DNA of 13,874 bases, from contig CABQLK010000050.1 of the NCBI GenBank assembly GCA_902465015.1, positions 1 to 13,874 of the forward strand, in the 5' to 3' direction. The position numbers and the translations under genes are program-made. Source of the stretch: an uncultured Collinsella sp. (GTDB lineage Bacteria; Actinomycetota; Coriobacteriia; Coriobacteriales; Coriobacteriaceae). Shown here one piece after another: positions 1-8,244 of this stretch. Numbering within the stretch: the first letter of the stretch is position 1; each line of letters opens with the position of its first letter. The notes beneath the pieces are model-generated. The model did no database searches. It was given only the letters and a program-made list of their open reading frames with translations, and had not been told where the DNA came from.

Positions 1-13
1 CCTCGGCGATATG

Positions 14-48
14 GAATGTGACAAAGGGACTGTCCCTTTGTCACATTC
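14..48. repeat. Perfect 17-bp inverted repeat after the nitroreductase stop
   Basis: Left arm GAATGTGACAAAGGGAC (14-30), one centre base, right arm its exact reverse complement (32-48). It begins two bases past the nitroreductase stop codon on the minus strand. A transcript of either strand could form a long hairpin. No T-run follows on the minus strand (the next bases are GC-mixed), so it is not a classical intrinsic terminator, though it may protect or end the nitroreductase mRNA. The near-perfect symmetry with a one-base centre also fits a dispersed palindromic repeat or a dimeric protein-binding site. Confidence 0.85.
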
Positions 49-49
49 G

Positions 50-919
50 TCATTTTCCGAGCCAGTTTTTGAACCACCACTCCATGGAGCGGCTCATCTC
101 GGCCATAAAGGGACTCGTGTGCTTACGGGTATAGATGTCCACGACGCGCTCCCCCACCTCGCGGGCATGCGGGCGAAACATCGTGTCCATCTCGGCCACC
201 TGCGCATCCATAGTCGCAGCGTCCGCACGGCGGTAGCGTTCCTCGTGCACCAGGTTCACCACAGGATGCGCAATCGCCGGACGCTCCTTGCGGGGCGTGC
301 CGATGATGAGCATCGATAGCGGCATGGTATAGGGCGGCAGATCGAGCAGCTCGGCAACTTCCTCGGCGTTCTCGACGATATCACCGATGTAGCAGCTCCC
401 CAGCCCCAGGGCCTCGGCGGCAACCACAGCGTTTTGCGCGGCGATCACGGCGTCCTGGGCCGCGATGGCAAAGTCACCCAGACCCGGCGCGCGGCGGGGC
501 GCCTTACCCGTGCGCTCGACAAACTCGGGCTCAAAGCAGCCCACGTGCTCAAACAGATCGATCCACTTGGCATAATCGACCACAAATATTAGTGCCCAGG
601 GCGCCTTGGCGATCATGGGCTGGTGATCGCACAGGTCGGCGAGGCGGTCCAGCGTAGCCTGCTCGCGAATGCTTACGATGGAATACATCATCATGGCGCC
701 CGCCGACGGCGCGCGACTCGCCGCATGCAAAATTGCCGCCCGCTGCTCGTCGGTCACCGCCACGGGACGGTCGTCGTCATCACGCGCAAAGGCACGCGTG
801 GAGGAACGGTGCTCCAACGTGTCCAGCACCGCATTGCCCGTCGTCTCGACCGGATAGCCGCCCGCGTCCATGCCAGCGTCCACGTCACCCGCACTCGTCA
901 TACAAGCCCGTTCGTTCAT
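50..919 (-). CDS. Nitroreductase family protein (FMN-dependent oxidoreductase)
   Basis: 289 residues. Family members are cytoplasmic FMN enzymes that pass electrons from NAD(P)H to nitro compounds, quinones or other acceptors; the substrate here cannot be read. Visible marks: RSSTRAF at 38-44 (the N-terminal phosphate-binding RRSxRxF-type motif), APSAGAM at 70-76, a long helix rich in Ala (150-171), and LGLGSCYIGDI at 171-181, the glycine-rich FMN-site segment near the C-terminal half of the fold. After the core (about residue 210) comes a tail of roughly 80 residues ending in an aromatic WWFKNWLGK segment, longer than in minimal nitroreductases. Start chosen at 919 because GAGG lies 8 bases upstream; the first 25 or so residues are low in similarity to the fold, so a later Met (17) is possible. 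It is divergent from the LtaS-like gene and transcribed alone as far as seen. Confidence 0.88.
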   Translation of the reverse strand: MNERACMTSAGDVDAGMDAGGYPVETTGNAVLDTLEHRSSTRAFARDDDDRPVAVTDEQRAAILHAASRAPSAGAMMMYSIVSIREQATLDRLADLCDHQPMIAKAPWALIFVVDYAKWIDLFEHVGCFEPEFVERTGKAPRRAPGLGDFAIAAQDAVIAAQNAVVAAEALGLGSCYIGDIVENAEEVAELLDLPPYTMPLSMLIIGTPRKERPAIAHPVVNLVHEERYRRADAATMDAQVAEMDTMFRPHAREVGERVVDIYTRKHTSPFMAEMSRSMEWWFKNWLGK

Positions 920-1132
920 CGCCTCATCCTCGCTAATTCTTTAAGAAGCCTTTACGTTTCCGTGTAATTCCCGTCCATTATCGCGCAGGTCGCCACTACA
1001 TTGCGCCACACCGCCACACGCGCGCGTTAATATGGCTGGTTGTTGTGCGCAGCCACCAATTGCAGTGCATATCTTGGTAACAATCGGGTAAACCCCCGCT
1101 TTCGTAGGTTTTAGTTTGTGAGGAGTCTCAGC

Positions 1133-3433
1133 ATGTTCGCTGCCGCCATCTCGCTCGTCGGTCTTGCGGCGACCGTCTACCTTGTCTTGCGCGAGGCCAA
1201 AGCCATTCGCGCAAAGTCGGGCACCGTTGCCAAAAGCGCTCTTGGGTGGAGCGTCGCCTTCGGCCTGTTCCAGGTCTTTTTGACTATTTGGGGCGCCGTG
1301 GGCCTCGTCGCTCAAAACGAGCCGCTCGCCTTTGTGATGCTCATCCTGACCAACGCCATCCTCACCGGCTGCGCTTGGGCCAGCATCGCACGCGACCGCA
1401 TCGCCCCGCGCGTCTTTGCGTTCGCCGCGCCCGACGCCCCCGCCCCCACCGGCAAGCTCGCCCGCCTGCGCGGCGCCTTTGTGGGCAAACCGCTCGTCGC
1501 CGCCGTCCTGTGCCTGCTGCTCGCCGGCGTCTTTGCGCTGCTGGGCATGGAGGTATCGTCCAACCACGACTTTACCTGGGTCTACCCCCTGTGCATCCTA
1601 CTCGAGTGGGCCATCATCGCCACGCTCATGGTCGGCTTGTTCTTCCTATTCCAGCGCCACGGCGCAGCCCCCGCGGTCCTGGCCTTTGCCCTCTTTATCC
1701 TGGGCATTGCCGAGTTCTTCGTTATCACGTTTAAGTCCATGCCCATCCAGCCGGGCGACCTTTCGGCCATCTCCACCGCCGCCGCGGTCGCCGGCACCGG
1801 CTACACCTTCTCCATCTCGCTGTTCTGCGTGCTGTCCATGGGCTTTACCGCCATCGCCATGCTGCTATGCGAGTACGCCGGCCTGGTGGCACCGCACCGT
1901 CAGAAGGGCGCCGCCAACGCCAAGCGCATGCTGCTCACCAACCTGCTCGTGGCCGTGCTGTGCCTGGGCGGTGTGACCGCGCATGTTACGCTCATCGACT
2001 ACTACAACACTCTCGGCATCACCGTCTACACCTGGCGTCCGCTCGAGAGCTACTGGCGCGAGGGCTACCTGCCCGCTTTCATTAGCGCAGCGCAGTCCAT
2101 CAAGCCGCCCAAACCCGCCGACTACTCCGTCGACGATGCCAAGGCCACGCTCAAAAAGTACGCCAAGGCCTACGACAAGTCCGACGCGGCCAAGAGCGAC
2201 GAGCGCGCCGCCGCAAAGGAGCAGTTCGACAGCGAGAAGCCCACGGTCATCGCCATCATGAACGAGACGTTCTCGGATCTGTCGATCTACCAGAACATGC
2301 GCGCCGGCTACGAGGGTCCGCAGTACTTTAAGAGCCTGTCCAACTGCCTCAGCCGCGGCAAGCTCTACGTGAGCGCCTACGGCGGCGGCACCGCCAATAC
2401 CGAGTTTGAGTTTATGACCGGCAACTCCATGGCCAACCTGGGCTCGGGCGTGTACCCCTACACCATCTACAACATGGAAACGACCGGGAACCTGGCAGAG
2501 CAGTTCAAATCGCTCGGCTATTCCACCACGGCCATGCACCCCAATCACGCAACCAACTGGAACCGCGAGAACGTCTACAAGGACTTTGGCTTTGACCAGT
2601 TCCTGTCCATCAACGATTTCCAGGGAGCCGACACCTTGCGTGGCATGGTGACCGACCAGGCTACCTACGACAAGATTCTTGAGCTGCTCAACCAGAACGC
2701 CGATCCGCAGTTTATCTTCGACGTGACCATGCAGAACCACTCGGGCTACGATACGGGCCTGCTGCCGGTCGACAAGCAGATGCACCTGAATATCGACACG
2801 ACCGACCTGGACGCCAAAACCGTCGAGGACGGCACGCTCTCCGATGTCGACGAGTATGTCTCGTGCATCGAGCAGTCCGACCAGGCGCTTCGCTACTTCC
2901 TCAACGCCCTGAGCAAGCTCGACCGCAAGGTGGTCGTGGTGTTCTGGGGCGACCACCAGCCGTTCTTCCCGTCCAAGTTCAACGATAAGTGGTTTACTGG
3001 CGAGGACGATGCCACGCACCAGGAACGTCTGTGGCAGACCGACTACATCATCTGGGCCAACTACGACGTTGCCGGCTGCGACCAGACAAGCGAGGTCGAC
3101 GACCTGTCCACCAACTACCTGTCCACGCAGCTTATGCAGCTGATCGGCGCACCGCTGACCGACTACCAGAAGGCGCACATGACGCTGCGCGAGTCGCTGC
3201 CCGCCATCAACTCGGTGGGCTACGAGGACGCCAGCCTGCGCTGGGCGCTCTCCTCCAACGTCACCGGTGACGACGCCGAAGCTGCAGCCGCCACCAAGGC
3301 GCGCGAGGATTACGCCAAGATGCAGTACTACGAGATGTTCCGCGACGGCAAGAACGTGTACACCGAGCACTTCCAGACCGAGGCCAACGAAACCGACCCC
3401 AACCTGGCGCCGGGTACGACCAAGATCAAGTAG
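1133..3433 (+). CDS. LtaS-like membrane phosphoglycerol transferase (sulfatase family)
   Basis: 766 residues from ATG 1133. The frame is open from a GTG at 1118, but AGGAG at 1121-1125 sits 7 bases before the ATG, so 1133 is the start. The N-terminal third holds about eight hydrophobic segments (near 2-19, 38-60, 65-85, 118-139, 149-173, 180-200, 222-247, 266-285). The rest is an extracellular alkaline-phosphatase/sulfatase-fold domain: NETFSD at 377-382 (metal ligand Glu and nucleophile Thr of the LtaS family), GGGTANTEFEF at 417-427, HPN at 469-471, NHSGYD at 535-540, WGDHQPF at 605-611 (metal-binding Asp-His). LtaS enzymes move glycerol phosphate from phosphatidylglycerol onto a growing teichoic acid chain; a related MdoB-like or other phosphoglycerol transferase role is possible. 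It is a longer protein than the usual 620-650-residue LtaS, because of extra membrane segments. No clear terminator follows before the hairpin repeat at 3454. Confidence 0.92.
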   Translation: MFAAAISLVGLAATVYLVLREAKAIRAKSGTVAKSALGWSVAFGLFQVFLTIWGAVGLVAQNEPLAFVMLILTNAILTGCAWASIARDRIAPRVFAFAAPDAPAPTGKLARLRGAFVGKPLVAAVLCLLLAGVFALLGMEVSSNHDFTWVYPLCILLEWAIIATLMVGLFFLFQRHGAAPAVLAFALFILGIAEFFVITFKSMPIQPGDLSAISTAAAVAGTGYTFSISLFCVLSMGFTAIAMLLCEYAGLVAPHRQKGAANAKRMLLTNLLVAVLCLGGVTAHVTLIDYYNTLGITVYTWRPLESYWREGYLPAFISAAQSIKPPKPADYSVDDAKATLKKYAKAYDKSDAAKSDERAAAKEQFDSEKPTVIAIMNETFSDLSIYQNMRAGYEGPQYFKSLSNCLSRGKLYVSAYGGGTANTEFEFMTGNSMANLGSGVYPYTIYNMETTGNLAEQFKSLGYSTTAMHPNHATNWNRENVYKDFGFDQFLSINDFQGADTLRGMVTDQATYDKILELLNQNADPQFIFDVTMQNHSGYDTGLLPVDKQMHLNIDTTDLDAKTVEDGTLSDVDEYVSCIEQSDQALRYFLNALSKLDRKVVVVFWGDHQPFFPSKFNDKWFTGEDDATHQERLWQTDYIIWANYDVAGCDQTSEVDDLSTNYLSTQLMQLIGAPLTDYQKAHMTLRESLPAINSVGYEDASLRWALSSNVTGDDAEAAAATKAREDYAKMQYYEMFRDGKNVYTEHFQTEANETDPNLAPGTTKIK

Positions 3434-3453
3434 CAGCGCGTCTTAACTGGTTC

Positions 3454-3582
3454 GTCTGCCCGGCGACGCGGAACGTAAGGTTCCCTGCTCGGTCAGTCCT
3501 GCGCAAGACGAAGGCCACATTAAGTGGCCTTCTTTGCGTGCGGAACTCGCGATGAACCTTATATGCCTCCGCCTGGACAGAC
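3454..3582 (+). repeat. 129-bp long-hairpin element, copy L
   Basis: The outer arms 3454-3483 and 3554-3582 are imperfect inverted repeats (inner eight bases TAAGGTTC pair exactly with GAACCTTA; outer GTCTG pairs with CAGAC). Inside, AAGGCCAC (3511-3518) and GTGGCCTT (3524-3531) form a second hairpin around a 5-base loop, and GCGCAA pairs with TTGCGT around it. Bases 3494-3557 are identical, in reverse complement, to 8795-8858 of copy R, while the outer arms differ from those of R but stay self-complementary. It lies just after the LtaS-like gene and may end its transcript (TCTTT follows the inner stem). Confidence 0.85.
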
Positions 3583-3638
3583 TCCCTGATGTTGGGGCGT
3601 GGCTTGTCTTGGGTGTATCGCCGAACATATATAAGTTG

Positions 3639-3668
3639 AAGGCCACGTTATGTGGCCTTCTTTGTTTG
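3639..3668 (+). terminator. Hairpin related to the 129-bp element, with a T-rich tail
   Basis: AAGGCCAC (3639-3646), loop GTTAT, GTGGCCTT (3652-3659), then CTTTGTTTG. The stem is the same as the inner stem of copies L and R, and the following bases up to TGCGG also match, but the outer arms are missing, so this looks like a decayed or partial third copy. As read on the plus strand it is the best intrinsic-terminator shape between the LtaS-like gene and the repeat array; the T-run is interrupted, so efficiency is uncertain. Confidence 0.55.
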
Positions 3669-4022
3669 CGGAAAGTGTGTCCCGGAATTCTTGTCTGGAA
3701 TGGGATGCAGTTTCCACTTGGGACCCGATTGGGAAAGTGTGTCCCACTATTCAGCTGGATTCCGGGATGTATTTTCCGGTTGAGGCTCGTTGGGAAAGTG
3801 CGTCCCACTTTGGGGGCTGATTCTGGGACGTGGTTTCCGGTTGGCTCTCATTGGGAAAGTTCATCCCATTTCTCGGCCTAATTATGGGACGCAGTTTCCC
3901 GTTGAGGACCCTTTGGGAAAGTGCGTCCCGGTCTGGGCGCTCAAACTGGGATGGATTTTCCGGATGAGGGCTTGACGGAAAATGTGTCCCGTTCCGGGCG
4001 CTAATTGTGGGATGCAGTTTCC
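3669..4022. repeat. Tandem array of six 61-62-bp dyad repeats (array 1)
   Basis: GGAAA marks each unit at 3670, 3732, 3793, 3854, 3916 and 3977. Each unit has a forward motif of the form GGGAAAGTGCGTCCCA, 15-17 variable bases, then the same motif inverted (TGGGAYGCA-NTTTCC), then a variable 15-base joint ending mostly in CATT, CTTT or similar. The motif therefore alternates in direction about every 31 bases. Variable bases differ from unit to unit, but units 3 and 4 match units 3 and 4 of the array at 8324-8733 also in their variable parts. No open reading frame here looks real. Function unknown. Confidence 0.9.
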
Positions 4023-4046
4023 GCTTGCGGAGTCTCCACTCAACAG

Positions 4047-4085
4047 AAAACCCGGGTGGCCTGTTTTTTGGCTACCCGGGTTTTT
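4047..4085 (-). terminator. GC-rich intrinsic terminator of the surface-protein gene
   Basis: AAAACCCGGGTGGCC (4047-4061) pairs with GGCTACCCGGGTTTTT (4070-4085) around a short loop. It lies 27 bases past the minus-strand stop and ends in a T-run on both strands, so it should stop transcription from the surface-protein gene and may also stop plus-strand transcription coming from the array. Confidence 0.88.
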
Positions 4086-4111
4086 GGGTTGTCGATATGT
4101 TCGACTGGCTA

Positions 4112-7100
4112 CTAGTGGGTCTTGCGGCGCTTGATCAGCATGATGAGGGCTATCACTACGAGCGTTGCTCCCGCTGCTGCTGCGGTGGCGACTAGGGCGA
4201 ATGTTTGGTCGCCGGTGTTTGCGAGGTTCTTCGCTGTGGTCGTAGTCTTGACCTTGGTGTCGGTCTTAGCTCCGTTGTCGGACTTGGGCTTGTCCGGGTT
4301 CGTCGGGGTCTCAGGAGTCTCGGGGTCCTTTGAGCCTTCGGAATCGGTTGGGCCGGCGGTGTTTACCAGTGTATGGTCCAGGAACTTCTTGGCGCCCGCA
4401 CTTGCCTGTGAGAACAGGCGGCGCGTGCGGATCGGGGTGGCGTTCACCGTTGTGGGCGCCGTCTCCTCGGCCTCGATATTCACGAGCGTCGTGCCGGTGT
4501 CGAGGCCCACGTCGTTGTATCCCACGTGGCAGTAATACTGCGCACCGTCATCGTCTGCGGTCAGGTCAATCTCGAGCTTTGAGGCCGTTCCGGCCGCGAG
4601 GTTGCCATCGGCACCCACGAGCTTAAACTCTGTCTCGCCGCGGCCCTTGCGGTACCACATATAGGTCGGTGCCAGCCCTGTTTCGCTATCGTCGGCACCG
4701 AGTTGCTTCACATGGCCAATCGCCGAGAGCGTCAGGTGGCTTCCCGCCGTGCGCTCAACCGAAGAGTCGTATCCAAGATCCGACCCCTCCGCAGCATCCG
4801 CCGCAGGTCCGCTCACGGTCATCGTCATGCCATCGGGCATGGTCTTGACCGTGATGATTGCCGAGCGAATACCTGTTTCGGTCGTGGATCCATTCTTAAC
4901 GGCGGCGATGGCGAATCGATACTCCGTATTGGGCTGCAGCCCATCCCACTTGAGCGAGGTCTGCGTGTTGTCGGCAATCTTCCAGCTATTGACGACCGCA
5001 TCCGCCGCATTGCTCTGCAGCATGCCCACGCCGTAGCTAAAGCCACTCTTGTTTGCGAGTACATCGTCCCAGCTAAACGTAACGCTGGTCGAATCGACGG
5101 CGTTTGCCGTAAAGCCCGTCACGGCCGGCGCGTCGGGCATCTCGACGTCCTTAACGTCATAGCCCACGATCCAGAACTGGTCGGTGTCCTTGGTGCCGAG
5201 CTTGTCGCCCGAGTCTGCCTCGAACTTGTCGACATCCACCGCGTTGACGCCCAGACGCCACACAAAACCGTACTTGCCCTGCGCGGCCTCGGGCAGGTTG
5301 TCGACGGTGCCGCCGTATTCGGTCGATTCACTCGAGGAGTTACCCGTAGTAAAGCCGGCGTTGGCACCAAAGCACAGGCCGCCAAACAACTCGTGCTTTG
5401 CGAGCTTCGCGCCCATGACAACGCTGCCGTTCAGCGTCAAGCCGAGCTCGAGCTCCTGCTCCTTGCCCTCCTCGACTTCGATGGTCTGCTCAATGCTCGC
5501 CCCCGACTGCGCGACGGCGCCGTTAAACCCATCGTGCGTGTAGGCGCGCGTTACGCCAGGCTTGCCCAGGCCAAAGGAATCCCCAACGGGAGTCTCGCCG
5601 TTGAGCGTCGTTTGATAGGTTCCGGGTTCTCCCGACCGGTTGGTCAAAAAGTAGCTGAGCGGCGTCATATTGTGCTGTTTGGCAATGCGGTCATAGGCCT
5701 CGACATTAACGACCGAGGTCTGCGCGCCGAGCGACACGGGCGTCGCCATCACGCCCTTGCCACCAGTTTCCTCATTTTCGATCTCATACTCGTAATAGAC
5801 CATCGGAATCGTGTAGAGCACGGCCTTGTCACCCTCGCCGGCATGCGACTCATAGCTTACGCTTGCGCTGACCGTGCGCTCGCTCCGGTAGTCATAGCAT
5901 CCCTCGGCGGCAAAATCGACTGAAGCATTCATCGCGACCAGGGGCGGACCGGTCTGCACCTCGACGGCAACGCCCAACTCGGCGCCAATGGTATAGCCCT
6001 GGGATGTCCCCGTGCCCTTTTCCTCTCCGTATGACGTGCCGCCCAACACCAGATAGCCGTATGCCTGCTCCAGATCCTCAACATAGGGCGCATCCTGCAG
6101 CACGGCAAGCACGCGCGGGTTGGTATAGACCTTGTAGCGGTCCTTGTACGTGATCTTGACGCTGTCGTTGTCGACATCGGGCAGCGCGAGCGAGATAAAT
6201 GTGCCGTAGGTAGTGCCGCGACGGTTGCTCTCGCTAATCACCTGCTCCTCGCCGCGGCGCACCTTCCCGTTCTCGTCGAGCGAAAAATGCGAGGCGGTCA
6301 TCCAATAGTAGTCATCGTTCTTGCGCAGGTCCTCGTCGCGGTGCTTGCCCACCACGGCGATAAAGCTCTCGTTATAGCGGTCCGAACCCGAGACGCTGCC
6401 CGCCTTGACGTCGCTGATCCACACCTGTTCTATACCCTTGTGGTCATGCTTGTTGCTGCTGTTGTATTGCTGACCGCTCATGCTCATGGTTCCGACCATG
6501 GACCCCAAGCCCTGAGCCCCGCTCTGTGCCGTGTTGCAGGCAAAGTCGCGGAACACATCGCCGCCCACGAGCACCTCGTCAACCGCCAGCTGCTCGGACA
6601 GGCCGTCAAGGTTGGCAGTGGCAAGGGCAATAGGCGCCAAGGTGCACGGATAGCGCTTATCCTGAGCGCTATCCTTCCATGCGCTGTTGGGCGCATGCAT
6701 CAGCCCATAGGAGGCGAGGAGCCCGTCTCTGTATTCCTTACAATCGGAAAGCTTGAACTCGCCAGACTCCGAGTCAAAATACGCGTAGCGGTACAGCGCG
6801 CCGTACAGCCCCTTGCTGTCGTCAGAAGCGCCGTAATCAAAAGCGCTGCGTTGCCAGTCATAGCCCGCAAGAATAAGGCCCGTGACGGTTTCACCCGTCT
6901 TCTTTCCTTCTTCATCGTAGGCGGCAAACGTGCCGAACGTCGCATTCGCAGCGACCATGGTCTTGCCGTTCGCGGAGAGGGAGATTGCGCCCGCGTCGCC
7001 CAGAGCATCGACATGGACGAGCGCACCCTTGGATGCATCCCACGAAAACAGCTCGCAATGCGTCGACTTATCAATATTCTTCTTGCCGTAGGGTGCCGAG

Positions 7101-8200
7101 ACCACGATGGCGAGGTCATCGCAAAAATCGCGATCGAGGTCGCCGGCCGCTAGCGAAACGACAGGAGCTGACTGAAGCTGCGTCCAGGAGTCGTTCCCGC
7201 CCTTGTTGTGCGTGGTGTAGTCCGCGGCGTTACCGGCATCGATCTTGACGACGCTTTGCTTCCAGTTGCCGCCCTCCAAGTCATACATGTCGACTACAGC
7301 CTTGCGCACGCCGTTCTCGTCGACATAGCAGCCCGCGTAGACAAAAAGCTCGTCGACGCCGTCGCCATCGACATCGCCCGCCTCGACATCAAAGACGGCG
7401 TCGTGCTCTTGCAGGTAACCGGCATCCAGGTACTTAAAACGGCCTTCGTACATCATATTAGTGTTGACCGTCACCGGCAGGTGTGTGTCGAGAGTGCGCG
7501 TACGCCCGTTGCTAAACGAGTAGAGGACCAGCTCAACCTTTCCGGCGTATGACTTGCCGTCAATCGTCGTGGAGGAACTGTCGCCGTAGGCACGGAGCTC
7601 GGCAACGCGGCTCTTTTTGCCCGTGCTGGCGTCGCTGCAGAACTCAACACTCGTGGCGTGAATGCCCGAGAAACCGTTGTTGTCGTTGGCGAGTACTGTT
7701 GAGGACTCATTGTTGCTTAGGTACGACCAGGTGCCGCCACCGTAGTCGCTATGCTTGTAGAGATCGCTGTTCGTGTCGAAGTTGTTGACGTTTTGCCAGA
7801 ACTTTGCGGCGCCCCACACACTTCCATAGCCATCGGTGAGTTTGCTGCTGCCGCCAATGTCACCGCGCTCGACGTTCTCGAGCTTGTCGCGCAGAGTGTA
7901 GCGATTGCCATGGCTACCGTTAGCTGCCATATAGACCTCGCTGCGCGTGGCAAACGTCGTGGGGGTATCAGTGGAATAGGGGCCAACGGTATCGGCCGGA
8001 ATGTCCTCGCTCGTGCCCAGACCCAGGGCTTGATAATCCTGCTCGGTCATATCGGTGATTGCGGGCGCGTCTGCCGCCTGGGCAACCTGGGGCGTGGCCG
8101 TGAAGCAGGCGACGCTCGTGGCGATCAACGCAGCAAGCGCCGCCGTCCCAACAAGCGGGATTTTCGACAGCCTACGGATACGGGGGTGTGGAACGTACAT
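4112..8200 (-). CDS. Sortase-anchored surface protein with FG-GAP/VCBS propeller, FnIII and Ig-like domains
   Basis: 1362 residues from ATG 8200, which has GCGAGG six bases upstream; an upstream in-frame ATG at 8236 has no ribosome site. Residues 1-43 are a signal peptide (RIRR, hydrophobic stretch, AQAADA cleavage region). Residues about 120-740 carry FG-GAP/VCBS-like blades: DVDGDGVDE at 276-284 (complete calcium loop), AGDLDRDFCDD at 362-372, NLDGLSEQ and DEVLVGGD near 530-548, and LPDVDNDS at 673-680. Residues about 740-1020 are beta-rich with alternating small polar residues, fold unknown. An FnIII domain spans about 1031-1120 (SVTFSWDDV, LQPNTEYRFAIAAV) and an Ig-like domain about 1132-1245 (TYMWYRKG, AQYYCHVGY). 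A Pro/Lys/Thr linker leads to LANTGD at 1336-1341, a hydrophobic helix and KRRKTH. A cell-wall adhesin or ligand-binding protein is the likely role; ligand unknown. The sortase is not in the window. Monocistronic, with terminator at 4047-4085. Confidence 0.9.
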   Translation of the reverse strand: MYVPHPRIRRLSKIPLVGTAALAALIATSVACFTATPQVAQAADAPAITDMTEQDYQALGLGTSEDIPADTVGPYSTDTPTTFATRSEVYMAANGSHGNRYTLRDKLENVERGDIGGSSKLTDGYGSVWGAAKFWQNVNNFDTNSDLYKHSDYGGGTWSYLSNNESSTVLANDNNGFSGIHATSVEFCSDASTGKKSRVAELRAYGDSSSTTIDGKSYAGKVELVLYSFSNGRTRTLDTHLPVTVNTNMMYEGRFKYLDAGYLQEHDAVFDVEAGDVDGDGVDELFVYAGCYVDENGVRKAVVDMYDLEGGNWKQSVVKIDAGNAADYTTHNKGGNDSWTQLQSAPVVSLAAGDLDRDFCDDLAIVVSAPYGKKNIDKSTHCELFSWDASKGALVHVDALGDAGAISLSANGKTMVAANATFGTFAAYDEEGKKTGETVTGLILAGYDWQRSAFDYGASDDSKGLYGALYRYAYFDSESGEFKLSDCKEYRDGLLASYGLMHAPNSAWKDSAQDKRYPCTLAPIALATANLDGLSEQLAVDEVLVGGDVFRDFACNTAQSGAQGLGSMVGTMSMSGQQYNSSNKHDHKGIEQVWISDVKAGSVSGSDRYNESFIAVVGKHRDEDLRKNDDYYWMTASHFSLDENGKVRRGEEQVISESNRRGTTYGTFISLALPDVDNDSVKITYKDRYKVYTNPRVLAVLQDAPYVEDLEQAYGYLVLGGTSYGEEKGTGTSQGYTIGAELGVAVEVQTGPPLVAMNASVDFAAEGCYDYRSERTVSASVSYESHAGEGDKAVLYTIPMVYYEYEIENEETGGKGVMATPVSLGAQTSVVNVEAYDRIAKQHNMTPLSYFLTNRSGEPGTYQTTLNGETPVGDSFGLGKPGVTRAYTHDGFNGAVAQSGASIEQTIEVEEGKEQELELGLTLNGSVVMGAKLAKHELFGGLCFGANAGFTTGNSSSESTEYGGTVDNLPEAAQGKYGFVWRLGVNAVDVDKFEADSGDKLGTKDTDQFWIVGYDVKDVEMPDAPAVTGFTANAVDSTSVTFSWDDVLANKSGFSYGVGMLQSNAADAVVNSWKIADNTQTSLKWDGLQPNTEYRFAIAAVKNGSTTETGIRSAIITVKTMPDGMTMTVSGPAADAAEGSDLGYDSSVERTAGSHLTLSAIGHVKQLGADDSETGLAPTYMWYRKGRGETEFKLVGADGNLAAGTASKLEIDLTADDDGAQYYCHVGYNDVGLDTGTTLVNIEAEETAPTTVNATPIRTRRLFSQASAGAKKFLDHTLVNTAGPTDSEGSKDPETPETPTNPDKPKSDNGAKTDTKVKTTTTAKNLANTGDQTFALVATAAAAGATLVVIALIMLIKRRKTH

Positions 8201-8244
8201 GAGGGACCTCGCTTTATTCGAGTGGAGTGGACTCATTTTTGCAA

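Noticed and set aside
920..1132. Promoters for the divergent nitroreductase and LtaS-like genes
   Set aside because: Several TTG-hexamers and AT-rich spots exist, but no pair with acceptable boxes and 16-18-base spacing was convincing on either strand.
1865..3370. 501-residue open frame on the minus strand
   Set aside because: Antisense to the LtaS-like gene with its catalytic motifs; Val/Gly/Leu/His-rich shadow composition and no family features.
3443..3881. Open frames within the repeats at 3443-3881 and 8331-9043
   Set aside because: They run through the repeat arrays and hairpin elements. Similar peptides at both loci (ASSARKEGHLMWPSSCAGL) come from the shared 64-nt core being translated, not from a conserved protein.
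4703..5923. 406-residue open frame on the plus strand, and 6287-7153
   Set aside because: Shadows of the surface-protein gene; Arg/His/Val-rich and without a ribosome site.
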